Origin: Pseudomonas sp. P8_241
Lineage (GTDB): Bacteria; Pseudomonadota; Gammaproteobacteria; Pseudomonadales; Pseudomonadaceae
Length of the DNA stretch: 64,000 nt
Reading direction: 5' to 3'
Assembly (NCBI RefSeq): GCF_034008315.1
Contig: NZ_CP125377.1
Span: 5,768,501 to 5,832,500 of the forward strand
Shown here: positions 42,266 through 50,999 of the stretch, piece after piece
Position numbering within the stretch: position 1 is the first letter of the stretch
Layout of the letters: every line of letters begins with the position of its first letter
Notes under the pieces: model-generated
What the model saw: the letters and a program-made list of their open reading frames with translations, nothing else
The model's database searches: none
What the model was told of the DNA's origin: nothing
Made by a program: the position numbers and the translations under genes

Positions 42266-44782
42266 TTATTTACGCGGTTTGATCCGCGCAGTCGCCTCGG
42301 CCACCAACGGATCATCCGGCCAATAATGTTTCGGATAACGCCCTTTCAAATCCTTCTTCACCTCGGCATAGGTGCTGCGCCAGAAGTTCGCGAGATCCTG
42401 CGTCACCTGCACAGGCCGCCGCGCCGGCGACAGCAGATGCAGTTTCACCACTTGCCGACCACCGGCGATGCGCGGGGTTTCGGCCAGGCCGAACAACTCC
42501 TGCAAACGCACAGCGAGAATCGGCGGTTGCTCGCTGTAATCCAGACGAATCGAGGAGCCCGACGGTACGCTTAAATGGTGCGGCGCCAACTCGTCCAGCC
42601 GTTGTGGCAGCGGCCATGGCAACAAATTGCGAATGATGCTCGACAGGTCGAGATTGGCAAAATGACTGAGTCGCGAAACCTTGCCCAGATACGGCATCAA
42701 CCAGTGTTCGAGGCTTTTGAGCAGCGCAGCGTCGCTGACATCCGGCCATTCGCTTTCGCCCTTGCCGGTCAGATCCAGTTGCCGCAACAGTGCGACCCGC
42801 GCCTGCCACTGGCGCAGCTCAGGAGTCCACGGCAACAACTCCAGCCCTTTGCGTCGCACCAGGTTGACCAACGCCTGGCTGCGGGCACTTTCGTCGAGGC
42901 CGGTCAGCGGTTCGCGGCTGAGGATCAACTCCCCGACCCTACGCTGGCGCTCGGCGCGCAGCACACCTTCGCGTTCGTCCCAATCCAGTTGATCGACGCA
43001 GCGCACCTGTTCGGCCAGCACTGAATCAAACAGCGCCGGATCGAAATCCGTCGCCAGATAAATCCGTTCTTCACGCTGCCCCTGACGACTGCCCAGATCG
43101 GCAATCACCAGCCACGGCTGCTTCATCAAACTGTCGGCTTCGGCGAACAACGCGGCGCGACCGTTGGCCAGGCGATACTCCGCGCCACCGGCGCGGCGCT
43201 GTTGGGCCACGCGGTCCGGATAGGCCAGCGCCAGCAACGCGCCGAGCCAGCGTGGATGATCCGGATCGCTGACCGGTTCGGATGCTTTGCCGCGCAGATA
43301 GCCGCGATACTGCCGTGCCAATTGCCGAGCTCGCTGTACCCCGCCCTGTGCGCCGCGCGCGGCACGTTCCTCGCCGGATAACAGGGTCAATCGACTGTGC
43401 AGATCCGCCCCGGCGCCGCGCAGGATATCGCGCTCGCCAAGCAATGCGGCGACATCGCAAGCCATGTCCGCCAACCCCAACGCCTGACCACGCAACAGCA
43501 AATGGGCGATGCGCGGATGCGCCGGCAGTTCGGCCATGGACTGACCGTGACGGGTCAGCGTTTCCCCCTCCAGCGCACCGAGGCGCTGCAGCAAATCCTG
43601 AGCCTGTGCATAAGCGGCCGCGGGTGGCACGTCGAGCCACACCAATTGCCCCGGTGTCACGCCCCAACGGCCCAGTTGCAAGGCCAGCCCTGCGAGGTCC
43701 GCCGAAAGAATCTCTGCGCTGCCGTAAGCGGCCAGTTGCTCGTGCTGATCCTGCGACCACAAGCGATAACACACGCCCGGCTCCAGTCGCCCGGCACGAC
43801 CCGCGCGCTGGGTAGCACTGGCCTTGGAAATGCGTTGGGTGTCGAGGCGGGTCATGCCGCTGCCGGGATCGAAACGCGGCACCCGCGCCAGCCCGGCATC
43901 GATGACCACGCGCACGCCGTTGATGGTCAAACTGGTTTCGGCGATGTTGGTGGCCAGTACCACTTTGCGTTTGCCCGCCGGTGCCGGATCGATGGCCGCA
44001 CGCTGCGCGGCCAGGTCCAGTTCACCGTGCAACGGGCAGAGTAAAACCTGAGTATTTACGCCCAAGGCATCGGCCAGTTGTTGATGCACACGACGGATTT
44101 CCGCCTGCCCCGGCAGGAACACCAACACGCTGCCGGTCTCGTCGCTCAAGGCTTCGAGGATGGTCTGCACCAGACGCGGCTCGAGGAACTCTGCGGCCTG
44201 AAACGGCCGCCCCCAGCGCATCGCCACCGGGTACATGCGCCCTTCGCTGCGCAGGATCGGCGCGTCGTCGAGCAACCCGGCCAGGCGCTCGCCTTCGAGG
44301 GTGGCAGACATCAAGAGGATTTTCAGCGGCTGGTCATCCCGGAACAATTCCCGGCCGTTGAGGCTCAGGGCCAACGCCAGATCGGCATCGAGACTACGCT
44401 CATGGAATTCATCGAAAATCAGCAAGCCCACGCCTTCCAGCGCCGGGTCGTCCTGCAACCGTCGGGTGAGAATGCCTTCGGTGACCACTTCGATACGGGT
44501 GTTGGGGCCGACCTTGCTGTCGAGTCGAATGCGATAACCCACGGTTTCGCCGACCTTCTCGCCCAACTCGCTGGCCAGCCGTTCGGCCGCGGCGCGGGCA
44601 GCCAGGCGGCGCGGTTCGAGCATCAGGATGGTCTGCCCGGCCAGCCAAGGTTCGTTCAACAAGGCCAATGGCACGCGGGTGGTTTTACCGGCGCCGGGCG
44701 GTGCTTCGAGCACGGCTTCGTGGCGTGTAGCGAGGGCTTCACGCAGGGCGGGTAAAACTTCATCAATCGGCAAAGAAATCAT
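42266..44782 (-). CDS. hrpB: ATP-dependent helicase HrpB
   Basis: This 838-residue DEAH-box-type RNA helicase has Walker A APPGAGKTT at 27-35, DEFHERSLD near 122-130 (DEFH variant typical of HrpB), SAT, and QRAGRAGR near 335, then the HrpB-specific C-terminal domain. The cellular role is poorly known. The start at 44782 is followed by the family N-terminus (LPIDEVLPALREAL). A single-gene unit, divergent from the lipoprotein gene. Confidence 0.94.
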   Translation of the reverse strand: MISLPIDEVLPALREALATRHEAVLEAPPGAGKTTRVPLALLNEPWLAGQTILMLEPRRLAARAAAERLASELGEKVGETVGYRIRLDSKVGPNTRIEVVTEGILTRRLQDDPALEGVGLLIFDEFHERSLDADLALALSLNGRELFRDDQPLKILLMSATLEGERLAGLLDDAPILRSEGRMYPVAMRWGRPFQAAEFLEPRLVQTILEALSDETGSVLVFLPGQAEIRRVHQQLADALGVNTQVLLCPLHGELDLAAQRAAIDPAPAGKRKVVLATNIAETSLTINGVRVVIDAGLARVPRFDPGSGMTRLDTQRISKASATQRAGRAGRLEPGVCYRLWSQDQHEQLAAYGSAEILSADLAGLALQLGRWGVTPGQLVWLDVPPAAAYAQAQDLLQRLGALEGETLTRHGQSMAELPAHPRIAHLLLRGQALGLADMACDVAALLGERDILRGAGADLHSRLTLLSGEERAARGAQGGVQRARQLARQYRGYLRGKASEPVSDPDHPRWLGALLALAYPDRVAQQRRAGGAEYRLANGRAALFAEADSLMKQPWLVIADLGSRQGQREERIYLATDFDPALFDSVLAEQVRCVDQLDWDEREGVLRAERQRRVGELILSREPLTGLDESARSQALVNLVRRKGLELLPWTPELRQWQARVALLRQLDLTGKGESEWPDVSDAALLKSLEHWLMPYLGKVSRLSHFANLDLSSIIRNLLPWPLPQRLDELAPHHLSVPSGSSIRLDYSEQPPILAVRLQELFGLAETPRIAGGRQVVKLHLLSPARRPVQVTQDLANFWRSTYAEVKKDLKGRYPKHYWPDDPLVAEATARIKPRK

Positions 44783-44882
44783 GCTGGCTCCAAAACAGAG
44801 CGGCGAGTATAACGGCGAACTGTTTGGCGTAGTCTGGGCTCAAACCAGTAACGTTCTTGGCGTTCTACTCAGGAGATTTCAT

Positions 44883-45302
44883 ATGCGTGCTCCCTTTCGC
44901 CTGATTGGCGGTGTTCTGGTCGCAACCTTGCTGACTCAAGTGACCGCCTGTGGGTCGATTTTCTATCCCGATCGCCGTGGCCAGATCGACGGCAAGATCG
45001 ACCCGGCCATTGCCGTGCTCGATGCCGTGGGCTTGCTGTTCTACATCATTCCCGGATTGATCGCGTTCGCCGTGGACTTCGCCACCGGCGCGATTTACTA
45101 CGCACCGGGAGAGACCGCGCAAGTTGCACCGCAAAAGCTCAAGGAAGCCATTGGCGCCGACGGCAAAGTCGATAACCGCAAGTTGCAGACTATTCTCGAA
45201 CGTGAACTGGGCCGCAGCTTTCCGCTGGACGATCCGCGCTTGATCCAGAGCAAAGGCAGCGCCCAGCAATTGGCGATGCTCGGCCTGCAACCGTCCGCGT
45301 AA
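44883..45302 (+). CDS. YceK/YidQ-like lipoprotein
   Basis: This 139-residue protein has a lipoprotein signal peptide with the lipobox VTAC (Cys23), followed by GSIFYPDRRGQIDGKIDPAIAVLDAVGLLFYIIPG, as in YceK/YidQ proteins. Gly24 after the cysteine predicts outer-membrane sorting. AGGAG precedes the ATG. Function is unknown. The longer open frame adds 85 residues that overlap the hrpB promoter region and is rejected. Confidence 0.85.
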   Translation: MRAPFRLIGGVLVATLLTQVTACGSIFYPDRRGQIDGKIDPAIAVLDAVGLLFYIIPGLIAFAVDFATGAIYYAPGETAQVAPQKLKEAIGADGKVDNRKLQTILERELGRSFPLDDPRLIQSKGSAQQLAMLGLQPSA

Positions 45303-45343
45303 CCCATGCGGGTGAAGGATCACTTTAAGGAACAGCTGTCCCT

Positions 45344-46240
45344 ATGACCTCCAGCTCCGAACACGCCCGCTTGCTGCGGTTGGCGACCCGTGCCTCGGTG
45401 GCGGTGGCGTGCACGCTGATCGTCGCCAAAGCCATCGCCTGGTGGCTGAGCGGTTCGGTGAGCATGCTCGCCGGCCTCACCGACTCGACACTCGACGGCG
45501 TTACGTCTCTGCTCAACCTGCTCGCGGTGCATTACGCCCTGCGCCCGGCCGACGACGATCATCGCTACGGGCATGGCAAGGCCGAGTCACTGGCGGGCAT
45601 GGCCCAGGCGCTGTTCATTGGTGGCAGTGCGGTGCTGATTGCGTTGCAGGCCTACGATCGGTTGAAACATCCCGAGCCCGTGGGCGCGCCGTGGATCAGC
45701 ATCGCGGTGATTGTGTTCTCGCTCGCGCTGACCCTGGCCTTGTTGATGTTTCAATATCGTGTGGTCAAGGCCACCGGTTCCAATGCGGTGCGCGCCGACT
45801 CCCTGCACTACCGCTCGGACATGCTGCTCAACGGCAGCATTCTGGTGGCTCTGGTGCTGGCCGGGTTTGGCCTGCATCAGGTCGACCCCTGGTTCGGTCT
45901 GGGAATCGCTGCCTACATTCTGTGGAGCGCGGTGCAGATCGCCCGGGAAAGTTTTGCGGTGTTGATGGATGAAGAGCTGCCACCGGATGTCAGCCAGCAC
46001 ATGCTGGAACTGGCTTGCAGCGTGCCCGGGGTGCTGGGCGCGCACGACCTTCGAACGCGCATCTCCGGCAATCAATGGTTCGTGCAATTGCATCTGGAAT
46101 TGCCGGGGGATCTGACATTGTCAGTCGCTCATGGCATCAGCGAGCAGGCCGCGGCAGCCATTCACAGCGCCTACCCGCGCGCCGAAGTGCTGGTGCACGC
46201 CGACCCGCAGGAAGTGGTGAACGCCGCACGGGCTCGCTAA
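45344..46240 (+). CDS. Cation diffusion facilitator, FieF-like
   Basis: This 298-residue inner-membrane protein exports Zn2+, Fe2+ or Cd2+ in exchange for protons. The transport site is Asp47, Asp51, His155 and Asp159, which matches the DD-HD arrangement of E. coli FieF (Asp45, Asp49, His153, Asp157). A cytoplasmic loop HRYGHGK and a C-terminal cytosolic domain with further His and Asp follow. The gene begins 41 bp after the lipoprotein gene; its last four bases overlap the convergent DUF6515-like gene. Confidence 0.92.
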   Translation: MTSSSEHARLLRLATRASVAVACTLIVAKAIAWWLSGSVSMLAGLTDSTLDGVTSLLNLLAVHYALRPADDDHRYGHGKAESLAGMAQALFIGGSAVLIALQAYDRLKHPEPVGAPWISIAVIVFSLALTLALLMFQYRVVKATGSNAVRADSLHYRSDMLLNGSILVALVLAGFGLHQVDPWFGLGIAAYILWSAVQIARESFAVLMDEELPPDVSQHMLELACSVPGVLGAHDLRTRISGNQWFVQLHLELPGDLTLSVAHGISEQAAAAIHSAYPRAEVLVHADPQEVVNAARAR

Positions 46241-47280
46241 TTCACTTGATAGCCACGACTGCTCAGGCAGTTTCCCTGGGCTTGTTGGTAGCTTTGCACT
46301 ACGGAAGGGTCTGGCTGATAGGTCGCTGTGCGCGGGTCAAAACCGCTCTGCTGCACCGCGTACTGATAACACTCGAAACCATCCCCGCTGACCTGTTCCG
46401 GCGACTGGCCGTTGGCCGGATACGCCACCACGTCATAACCATTGCTGCCGGCCGGTGGCACCGGTTGTGATTGCGGGCTGCCGACCGGCGGCTCGACCAC
46501 GACGTAATCCTGAGTGCTTTGCTGATAGGCGTAATACGAGCCTGCCGCGAGGAACAGCAGCGCCCCGCCGATCCAGACTTGCTGGGCGTATTCAGGCAAG
46601 TAGCTGACACGAATCCCCCTCGGCGGCTCTACCACCACATAACGCGGACCAAGTGGGCGGTACCAGTAGCCACCGGAATAGTGGTAATCCATGCCCCGGT
46701 AAGGCACGCGGTAGTCGCGTTCCGGGAAGCGATCGATTACCTGGCCGGGACGATATCTGGGTCCGGGGCCCCAGCCGTTACCGTGTCCGCCCGGACGTCC
46801 CTGCCACTGATTGTCATGGCTGGGCGCCCCCACATAGCCGCCCCAATGCTGGTTGTAATCATTGCGACGCGGCGGGTCCTGATAGTAACCACGTTGAGGT
46901 TCCTGGGTCTGGCGCACGGTGTCGGGTTTACCCTGGATCGGCAGGTCATTGGCCGGCAATTGTGGCGGTGGTGGCGGGGAGCGAACCCGGCTGTTGTAGT
47001 CTGGTGGTGGGTGGTTCTGCGATTGGCCGTTCGGGGGCTGGCCGTTATGCTCGAATTGGCGACTGTTGTCGCCGTGAATGACGTCGCTGTTCTGTTGCTG
47101 GCCGTTTTGCGGGCGCGGTTGATCGTTGCCGCCATGTCCCTGATTGCTGCCCTGATGGCCGCCCTGGCCATGTTGTCCGCCATCGCCACCCCGATTCTGC
47201 GTCTCATCGGCCAGCGATTGCGCAGTGACACTGATACACAGCAAACCAACACCGGCCAAACGCCAGATGCGCGACTTCAT
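46237..47280 (-). CDS. Secreted low-complexity protein, DUF6515-like
   Basis: This 347-residue protein has a signal peptide (1-24), a Gln/Asn/Gly/His-rich stretch (about 28-95), a Pro-rich linker, a Tyr/Arg/Gly-rich middle (about 145-215), one hydrophobic segment (about 240-255, WIGGALLFLAAGSYYAYQQ), and a conserved C-terminus with three cysteines (DFECYQYAVQQSGFDP; NCLSSRGY). I recall this layout as a Pseudomonas DUF6515 family. Function is unknown. GAGGAAAA precedes the ATG at 47280. Confidence 0.8.
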   Translation of the reverse strand: MKSRIWRLAGVGLLCISVTAQSLADETQNRGGDGGQHGQGGHQGSNQGHGGNDQPRPQNGQQQNSDVIHGDNSRQFEHNGQPPNGQSQNHPPPDYNSRVRSPPPPPQLPANDLPIQGKPDTVRQTQEPQRGYYQDPPRRNDYNQHWGGYVGAPSHDNQWQGRPGGHGNGWGPGPRYRPGQVIDRFPERDYRVPYRGMDYHYSGGYWYRPLGPRYVVVEPPRGIRVSYLPEYAQQVWIGGALLFLAAGSYYAYQQSTQDYVVVEPPVGSPQSQPVPPAGSNGYDVVAYPANGQSPEQVSGDGFECYQYAVQQSGFDPRTATYQPDPSVVQSYQQAQGNCLSSRGYQVN

Positions 47281-47401
47281 GCTTTTCCTCATTGCCGGTT
47301 AGAGCCTGTACGTAAGACTGGGAAAGCACAGGCCGGTTCTGCAACAGGTTATCAGTCACGAAACTTATTTATTGAGGGGCGGCGGTAAATTACGGGTAAA
47401 G

Positions 47402-47432
47402 AAAAAGGGGAGACCCGTCGGCCTCCCCTTGA
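47402..47432 (-). terminator. Intrinsic terminator with no clear gene upstream
   Basis: Stem AAGGGGAG/CTCCCCTT (47405-47412 and 47423-47430) is followed on the minus strand by TTTTTC. It therefore ends a leftward transcript that must start between here and about 47717. Confidence 0.75.
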
Positions 47433-47472
47433 GAACTTCGTCCTGGCTCAACGCTTTTGACGTTGGCTCACC

Positions 47473-47652
47473 TCACGCCGCCTTCTGGACAGTGTGTAGC
47501 TCGGGGGCCGGCACATCCCCGGTGGGGGGCGGCGGCCGCCGCTGGCCTGATTGGGCGAGCGGCTGTGGACTGTTTGTCCGAGCAGTGATTCTGGTGATAA
47601 GAATAGGCCTGGAGCACCAGCAGAGGATTGCGAAGATTGCTGAAATAAACAT
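47473..47652 (-). CDS. Candidate small membrane protein
   Basis: A 59-residue frame starts at the ATG at 47652 with a hydrophobic helix (MFISAIFAILCWC), then a short basic part and a Pro-rich tail (RRPPPPTGDVPAPE). A TTG start at 47694 would add 14 residues. No ribosome-binding site is visible before either start. The only support is the downstream terminator of the right polarity. A non-coding RNA is an equally good explanation. Confidence 0.25.
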   Translation of the reverse strand: MFISAIFAILCWCSRPILITRITARTNSPQPLAQSGQRRPPPPTGDVPAPELHTVQKAA

Positions 47653-47717
47653 CACTTGCGCAATTTTTAACCCTGGATAGATAATCCATCGCAATAGTTA
47701 CGACAAAGGACTGATTG

Positions 47718-48197
47718 ATGAGCAAGCTCGACCGTTATGACCTGAGCATTTTGGCGGAATTGCAGCGCGACGCGCGCATCTCCAACCAGGAGCTGGCCGA
47801 GCGCATCGGCCTGTCGCCTTCGCCGTGCTCGCGACGGGTCAAGCAATTGGAGGACGACGGCTACATTTCCCGCCAGGTCGCCCTGCTCGACCGCAAAATG
47901 CTCGGTTTGAGCCTGACCGCCTACGTGCTGATCGGCATGGACCGCCACACGCCAGAGCGTTTCGAGAATTTCGAAGCGGCCATTCGCACCTTGCCGCAAG
48001 TGCTCGAATGCAGCCTGGTGACCGGGATGGACGCCGACTATCAGCTCAAGGTCGTGGTGCCGGACATGGATCACTATCAGAAGCTACTGCTGGGACACCT
48101 GACCCGGATTGAAGGCGTGACCAGTGTGCGCTCGAGTTTTGTGCTCAATCAGGTATTGAACAGCACCGAACTGCCGTTGACTCATCTGCGCAGTTGA
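47718..48197 (+). CDS. Lrp/AsnC-family regulator
   Basis: This 159-residue protein has a helix-turn-helix (NQELAERIGLSPSPCSRRVKQLEDDGYI, about 23-50) and a RAM effector domain. AAAGGA lies just upstream of the ATG. It differs from BkdR and from the Lrp-type protein at 30464-30916. Its target is unknown; the candidate leftward transcript next to it could be one. Confidence 0.92.
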   Translation: MSKLDRYDLSILAELQRDARISNQELAERIGLSPSPCSRRVKQLEDDGYISRQVALLDRKMLGLSLTAYVLIGMDRHTPERFENFEAAIRTLPQVLECSLVTGMDADYQLKVVVPDMDHYQKLLLGHLTRIEGVTSVRSSFVLNQVLNSTELPLTHLRS

Positions 48198-48201
48198 GGA
48201 C

Positions 48202-48294
48202 GCTATCGCTGGCAAGCCAGCTCCTACAGGTTTTGTGTCGTTCGCAACGTTGTGACCGGCGCTAGACCTTGTAGGAGCTGGCTTGCCGGCGATG
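48202..48294. repeat. REPIN, TATCGCTGGCAAGCCAGC family
   Basis: Inverted cores ATCGCTGGCAAGCCAGCTCC and GGAGCTGGCTTGCCGGCGAT flank a variable centre, between the Lrp and DUF2788 genes. Confidence 0.9.
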
Positions 48295-48411
48295 GGGACG
48301 GCACAGGCGACGAATGACTGCGACACACCGACGCAGGTCGATACAGCGTGAACCCGCGCAGGCGTATACTCCCCGCGCCCTTTTTAGCCGCCTGCGCGCT
48401 GGAGATGTTCG

Positions 48412-48621
48412 ATGGATCCTGCAGTATTCGAAGAGTGGATGATGACCGGACTGGTCAGCATCCTGATCATTTTCATGGGTTTCATCGTCTGGGATCTGGC
48501 AAAGAAGTCCAAGGCCGGGCGCTTTGGCTCGTTCATTCTGTTTTTCGTGCTGGGCCTGGGCGTGGCAGCGTTCATCATCAAGAGCGTGGTGATCGGCCTG
48601 ATCGAATCCGGCGCCCTATAA
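48412..48621 (+). CDS. DUF2788 membrane protein
   Basis: This 69-residue protein has two hydrophobic helices (about 10-30 and 40-63) joined by a basic loop ([10 protein letters not shown]), with almost no soluble part. I recognise it as DUF2788. Function is unknown. GGAGATG lies just before the start. Its last six bases overlap the end of the convergent rluE gene. Confidence 0.85.
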   Translation: MDPAVFEEWMMTGLVSILIIFMGFIVWDLAKKSKAGRFGSFILFFVLGLGVAAFIIKSVVIGLIESGAL

Positions 48622-49251
48622 GCGCGCTGGCACTTCCTTCCACTGGCCTTGATCGAGCCCTTCGATCGTCCAGTCGCCGATTCTGACCCGTACCAGGCGC
48701 AACGTCGGCAAACCGACCGCCGCCGTCATGCGCCGCACCTGCCGGTTGCGCCCTTCACGAATCACCAACTCCAGCCAGCTGGTGGGTACGCTTTTACGAA
48801 AGCGTACCGGCGGGTTGCGAGGCCACAATTCGGGTTCGTCCAGTGGACGCGCCTCGGCGGGCAGGGTCATGCCGTCATTCAATTCGACGCCGTCACGCAA
48901 GCGCTGCAACTGTTCGGCGCTCGGCTCCCCTTCAACCTGAACCCAATAGGTTTTGGCAAGCTTGTGTTTCGGATCGGCGATGCGCGCCTGTAGCTGGCCA
49001 TCGTTGGTCAGTAGCAACAAACCTTCACTGTCTCGGTCCAGTCGCCCCGCCGGATAAATCCCCGGTACATCGATGTAATCCTTGAGCGTCGCCCGCCCTT
49101 CGCCGTCACTGAATTGGGTCAGCACATCGAACGGCTTGTTGAACAGGATCAGTTTCGGCTCCGCTGGCGGTGCCTTGGCAACACGGCGCGGGGCTGCAGC
49201 AGGAGGCTTCACACCGGGGCGGCGGGAAACGGGACGTTGAGGACGGGACAT
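48616..49251 (-). CDS. rluE: 23S rRNA pseudouridine synthase RluE
   Basis: This 211-residue RsuA/RluE-family enzyme isomerises a uridine of 23S rRNA (U2457 by E. coli numbering). The catalytic Asp72 lies in [18 protein letters not shown], and the family C-terminal [11 protein letters not shown] is present. It lacks an S4 domain and instead has a basic, Pro-rich N-terminus of about 30 residues, which suits RluE. It is convergent with DUF2788. Confidence 0.9.
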   Translation of the reverse strand: MSRPQRPVSRRPGVKPPAAAPRRVAKAPPAEPKLILFNKPFDVLTQFSDGEGRATLKDYIDVPGIYPAGRLDRDSEGLLLLTNDGQLQARIADPKHKLAKTYWVQVEGEPSAEQLQRLRDGVELNDGMTLPAEARPLDEPELWPRNPPVRFRKSVPTSWLELVIREGRNRQVRRMTAAVGLPTLRLVRVRIGDWTIEGLDQGQWKEVPARL

Positions 49252-49320
49252 GGCGGCGAGAACATCTAGCGATCAGGGCTGACAATGCTAGTGCCCCGAC
49301 CGCTAAATGACCATCGCGAA

Positions 49321-50784
49321 TCAGCGGAACGGCGGCTCGTCGAAGCTGCGCAGTTTGCGCGAGTGCAACGAGTTAAGCTCGGTGCGCAGCAGATCCACGG
49401 CGGCGATACCGATTTTCAGGTGCTGGCTGACCGCACGCTCATAGAACGCGTTGGCCGAGCCCGGCAGCTTGATCTCGCTGTGCAACGGCTTGTCCGACAC
49501 GCACAGCAACGTGCCGTACGGCACCCGCAGGCGATAACCCTGAGCCGCAATGGTGCCACTTTCCATGTCCACCGCCACGGCGCGGGACAAGTTGATCAGC
49601 GGACGTTCCTGGGCCCAGCGCAGCTCCCAGTTGCGGTCGTCGTAGGTCAGCACGGTGCCAGTGCGCAGGCGTTTCTTCAGCTCATCGCCCTTCTCCCCGG
49701 TGACATTGGCTGCCGCCTGCTGAAGCGCCATCTGTACTTCGGCCAGGGCCGGAATCGGAATGTTCGGCGGCACGACCCGGTCGAGAATCCCGTCACGGCG
49801 CATGTAAGCGTGCGCCAGCACGTAGTCGCCAATGGTCTGCGACTGACGCAAGCCACCGCAGTGGCCGATCATTAGCCAGCAATGCGGGCGCAGCACGGCC
49901 AGGTGATCGGTGATGTTCTTGGCGTTGGACGGGCCGACGCCGATGTTGACCAGGGTCACGCCGTGGCCATCACTGGCGATCAGGTGATACGCCGGCATCT
50001 GGTAGCGATGCCAGACCACGCCCGCGGCAATCGCCGATGCTTCGCCGTGATCCATGCTCTTTTCGATGATCACATTGCCCGGTAAGACCATGCGCACAAA
50101 ACGCGGATCGCTGCGCAATTGTTCCAGGCCATGGACGATGAACTGGTCGACGTAACGGTGATAGTTGGTCAGCAGGATCCACGGCTGCACATGACGCCAG
50201 TCGCTGCCGGTGTAATGCACCAGCCGACGCAGGGAGAAGTCCACACGAGCGGCGTCAAATAGCGCCAGGGGTAGCGGATCGGTGTTTTCCCAATCGTACA
50301 AACCATCGGCAATACCGTCGGTCGCCGCCGACAGGTCGGTGCTTGGAAACACCCGCGCCAGGACGGCGGCGGTCACGCCGGAGCCGGCCAGCTCATCGCC
50401 CTGCTCGACCACGTACGGATATGGAATGTTCTGCTGACTGACACCGACTTCGACGGTCACCGTGAAGTCGTGCATCAGCGGCACGAGTTGCTCCAACAGG
50501 TATTTACGGAATGCGGCGGGATGGGTGACGGTGACGCTGTATGTGCCCGGTAACTGGACTTTGGCGTAGGCGCGGGTGGTTTGCGGGACTTCGCCCTGGC
50601 AATGGTAGGTCAGACGCAATTCGGGATAGCGGAACATCGAGCGCTGTTCGGCATCGGGCTCGACACGATCCTTGAGGTAACGCTTGAGCGCCTGATTCAG
50701 CGCGGTGGTTGCACGATTGTGCAAGAGTGCAAGCCGGTCCACGGCTTGCTCGGCGGTTTGAACGACAATAAAAGCTTCGGTCAC
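49321..50784 (-). CDS. amn: AMP nucleosidase
   Basis: This 487-residue enzyme splits AMP into adenine and ribose 5-phosphate. The N-terminal half is the AMP-nucleosidase domain, the C-terminal half a nucleoside-phosphorylase fold, with VNIGVGPSNAKNITDHLAVLRP and the Glu of VDMESGTIAAQG as recognisable active-site parts. I chose the GTG at 50784 because AGGA lies 8 bp upstream; the ATG three codons earlier has AGG directly abutting it, too close for a ribosome-binding site. Confidence 0.92.
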   Translation of the reverse strand: MTEAFIVVQTAEQAVDRLALLHNRATTALNQALKRYLKDRVEPDAEQRSMFRYPELRLTYHCQGEVPQTTRAYAKVQLPGTYSVTVTHPAAFRKYLLEQLVPLMHDFTVTVEVGVSQQNIPYPYVVEQGDELAGSGVTAAVLARVFPSTDLSAATDGIADGLYDWENTDPLPLALFDAARVDFSLRRLVHYTGSDWRHVQPWILLTNYHRYVDQFIVHGLEQLRSDPRFVRMVLPGNVIIEKSMDHGEASAIAAGVVWHRYQMPAYHLIASDGHGVTLVNIGVGPSNAKNITDHLAVLRPHCWLMIGHCGGLRQSQTIGDYVLAHAYMRRDGILDRVVPPNIPIPALAEVQMALQQAAANVTGEKGDELKKRLRTGTVLTYDDRNWELRWAQERPLINLSRAVAVDMESGTIAAQGYRLRVPYGTLLCVSDKPLHSEIKLPGSANAFYERAVSQHLKIGIAAVDLLRTELNSLHSRKLRSFDEPPFR

Positions 50785-50893
50785 GATCAGCATCCTGTGT
50801 TCTGACTTGCAGACCTTCATCTTGCCTGCATCATCGCTTCACGGGAACAGTGGCGTATTGGCAATGCAGAAGAATTGCGGTGAATGCAAAACC

Positions 50894-50987
50894 CCTGTGG
50901 GAGCCAGCCTGTTGGCGATAGCGCAATTACATTCACCCTGTCTGCTGGCTGTGGCACCGTTATCGCCAGCAGGCTGGCTCCCACAGG
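50894..50987. repeat. REPIN, CTGTGGGAGCCAGCC family
   Basis: Inverted cores CTGTGGGAGCCAGCCTGTTG and CAGCAGGCTGGCTCCCACAG flank a centre that contains a further partial CTGCTGGCTG core. Confidence 0.9.
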
Positions 50988-50999
50988 TTTTTACAGTGT

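Larger units (their letters stand above)
47281..47717. other. Gene-poor stretch between the DUF6515-like and Lrp genes
   Basis: These 437 bases hold the promoter of the DUF6515-like gene, an intrinsic terminator pointing leftwards (47402-47432), and a weak candidate small gene on the minus strand (47473-47652). The Lrp-type gene starts at the right edge. Confidence 0.6.
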
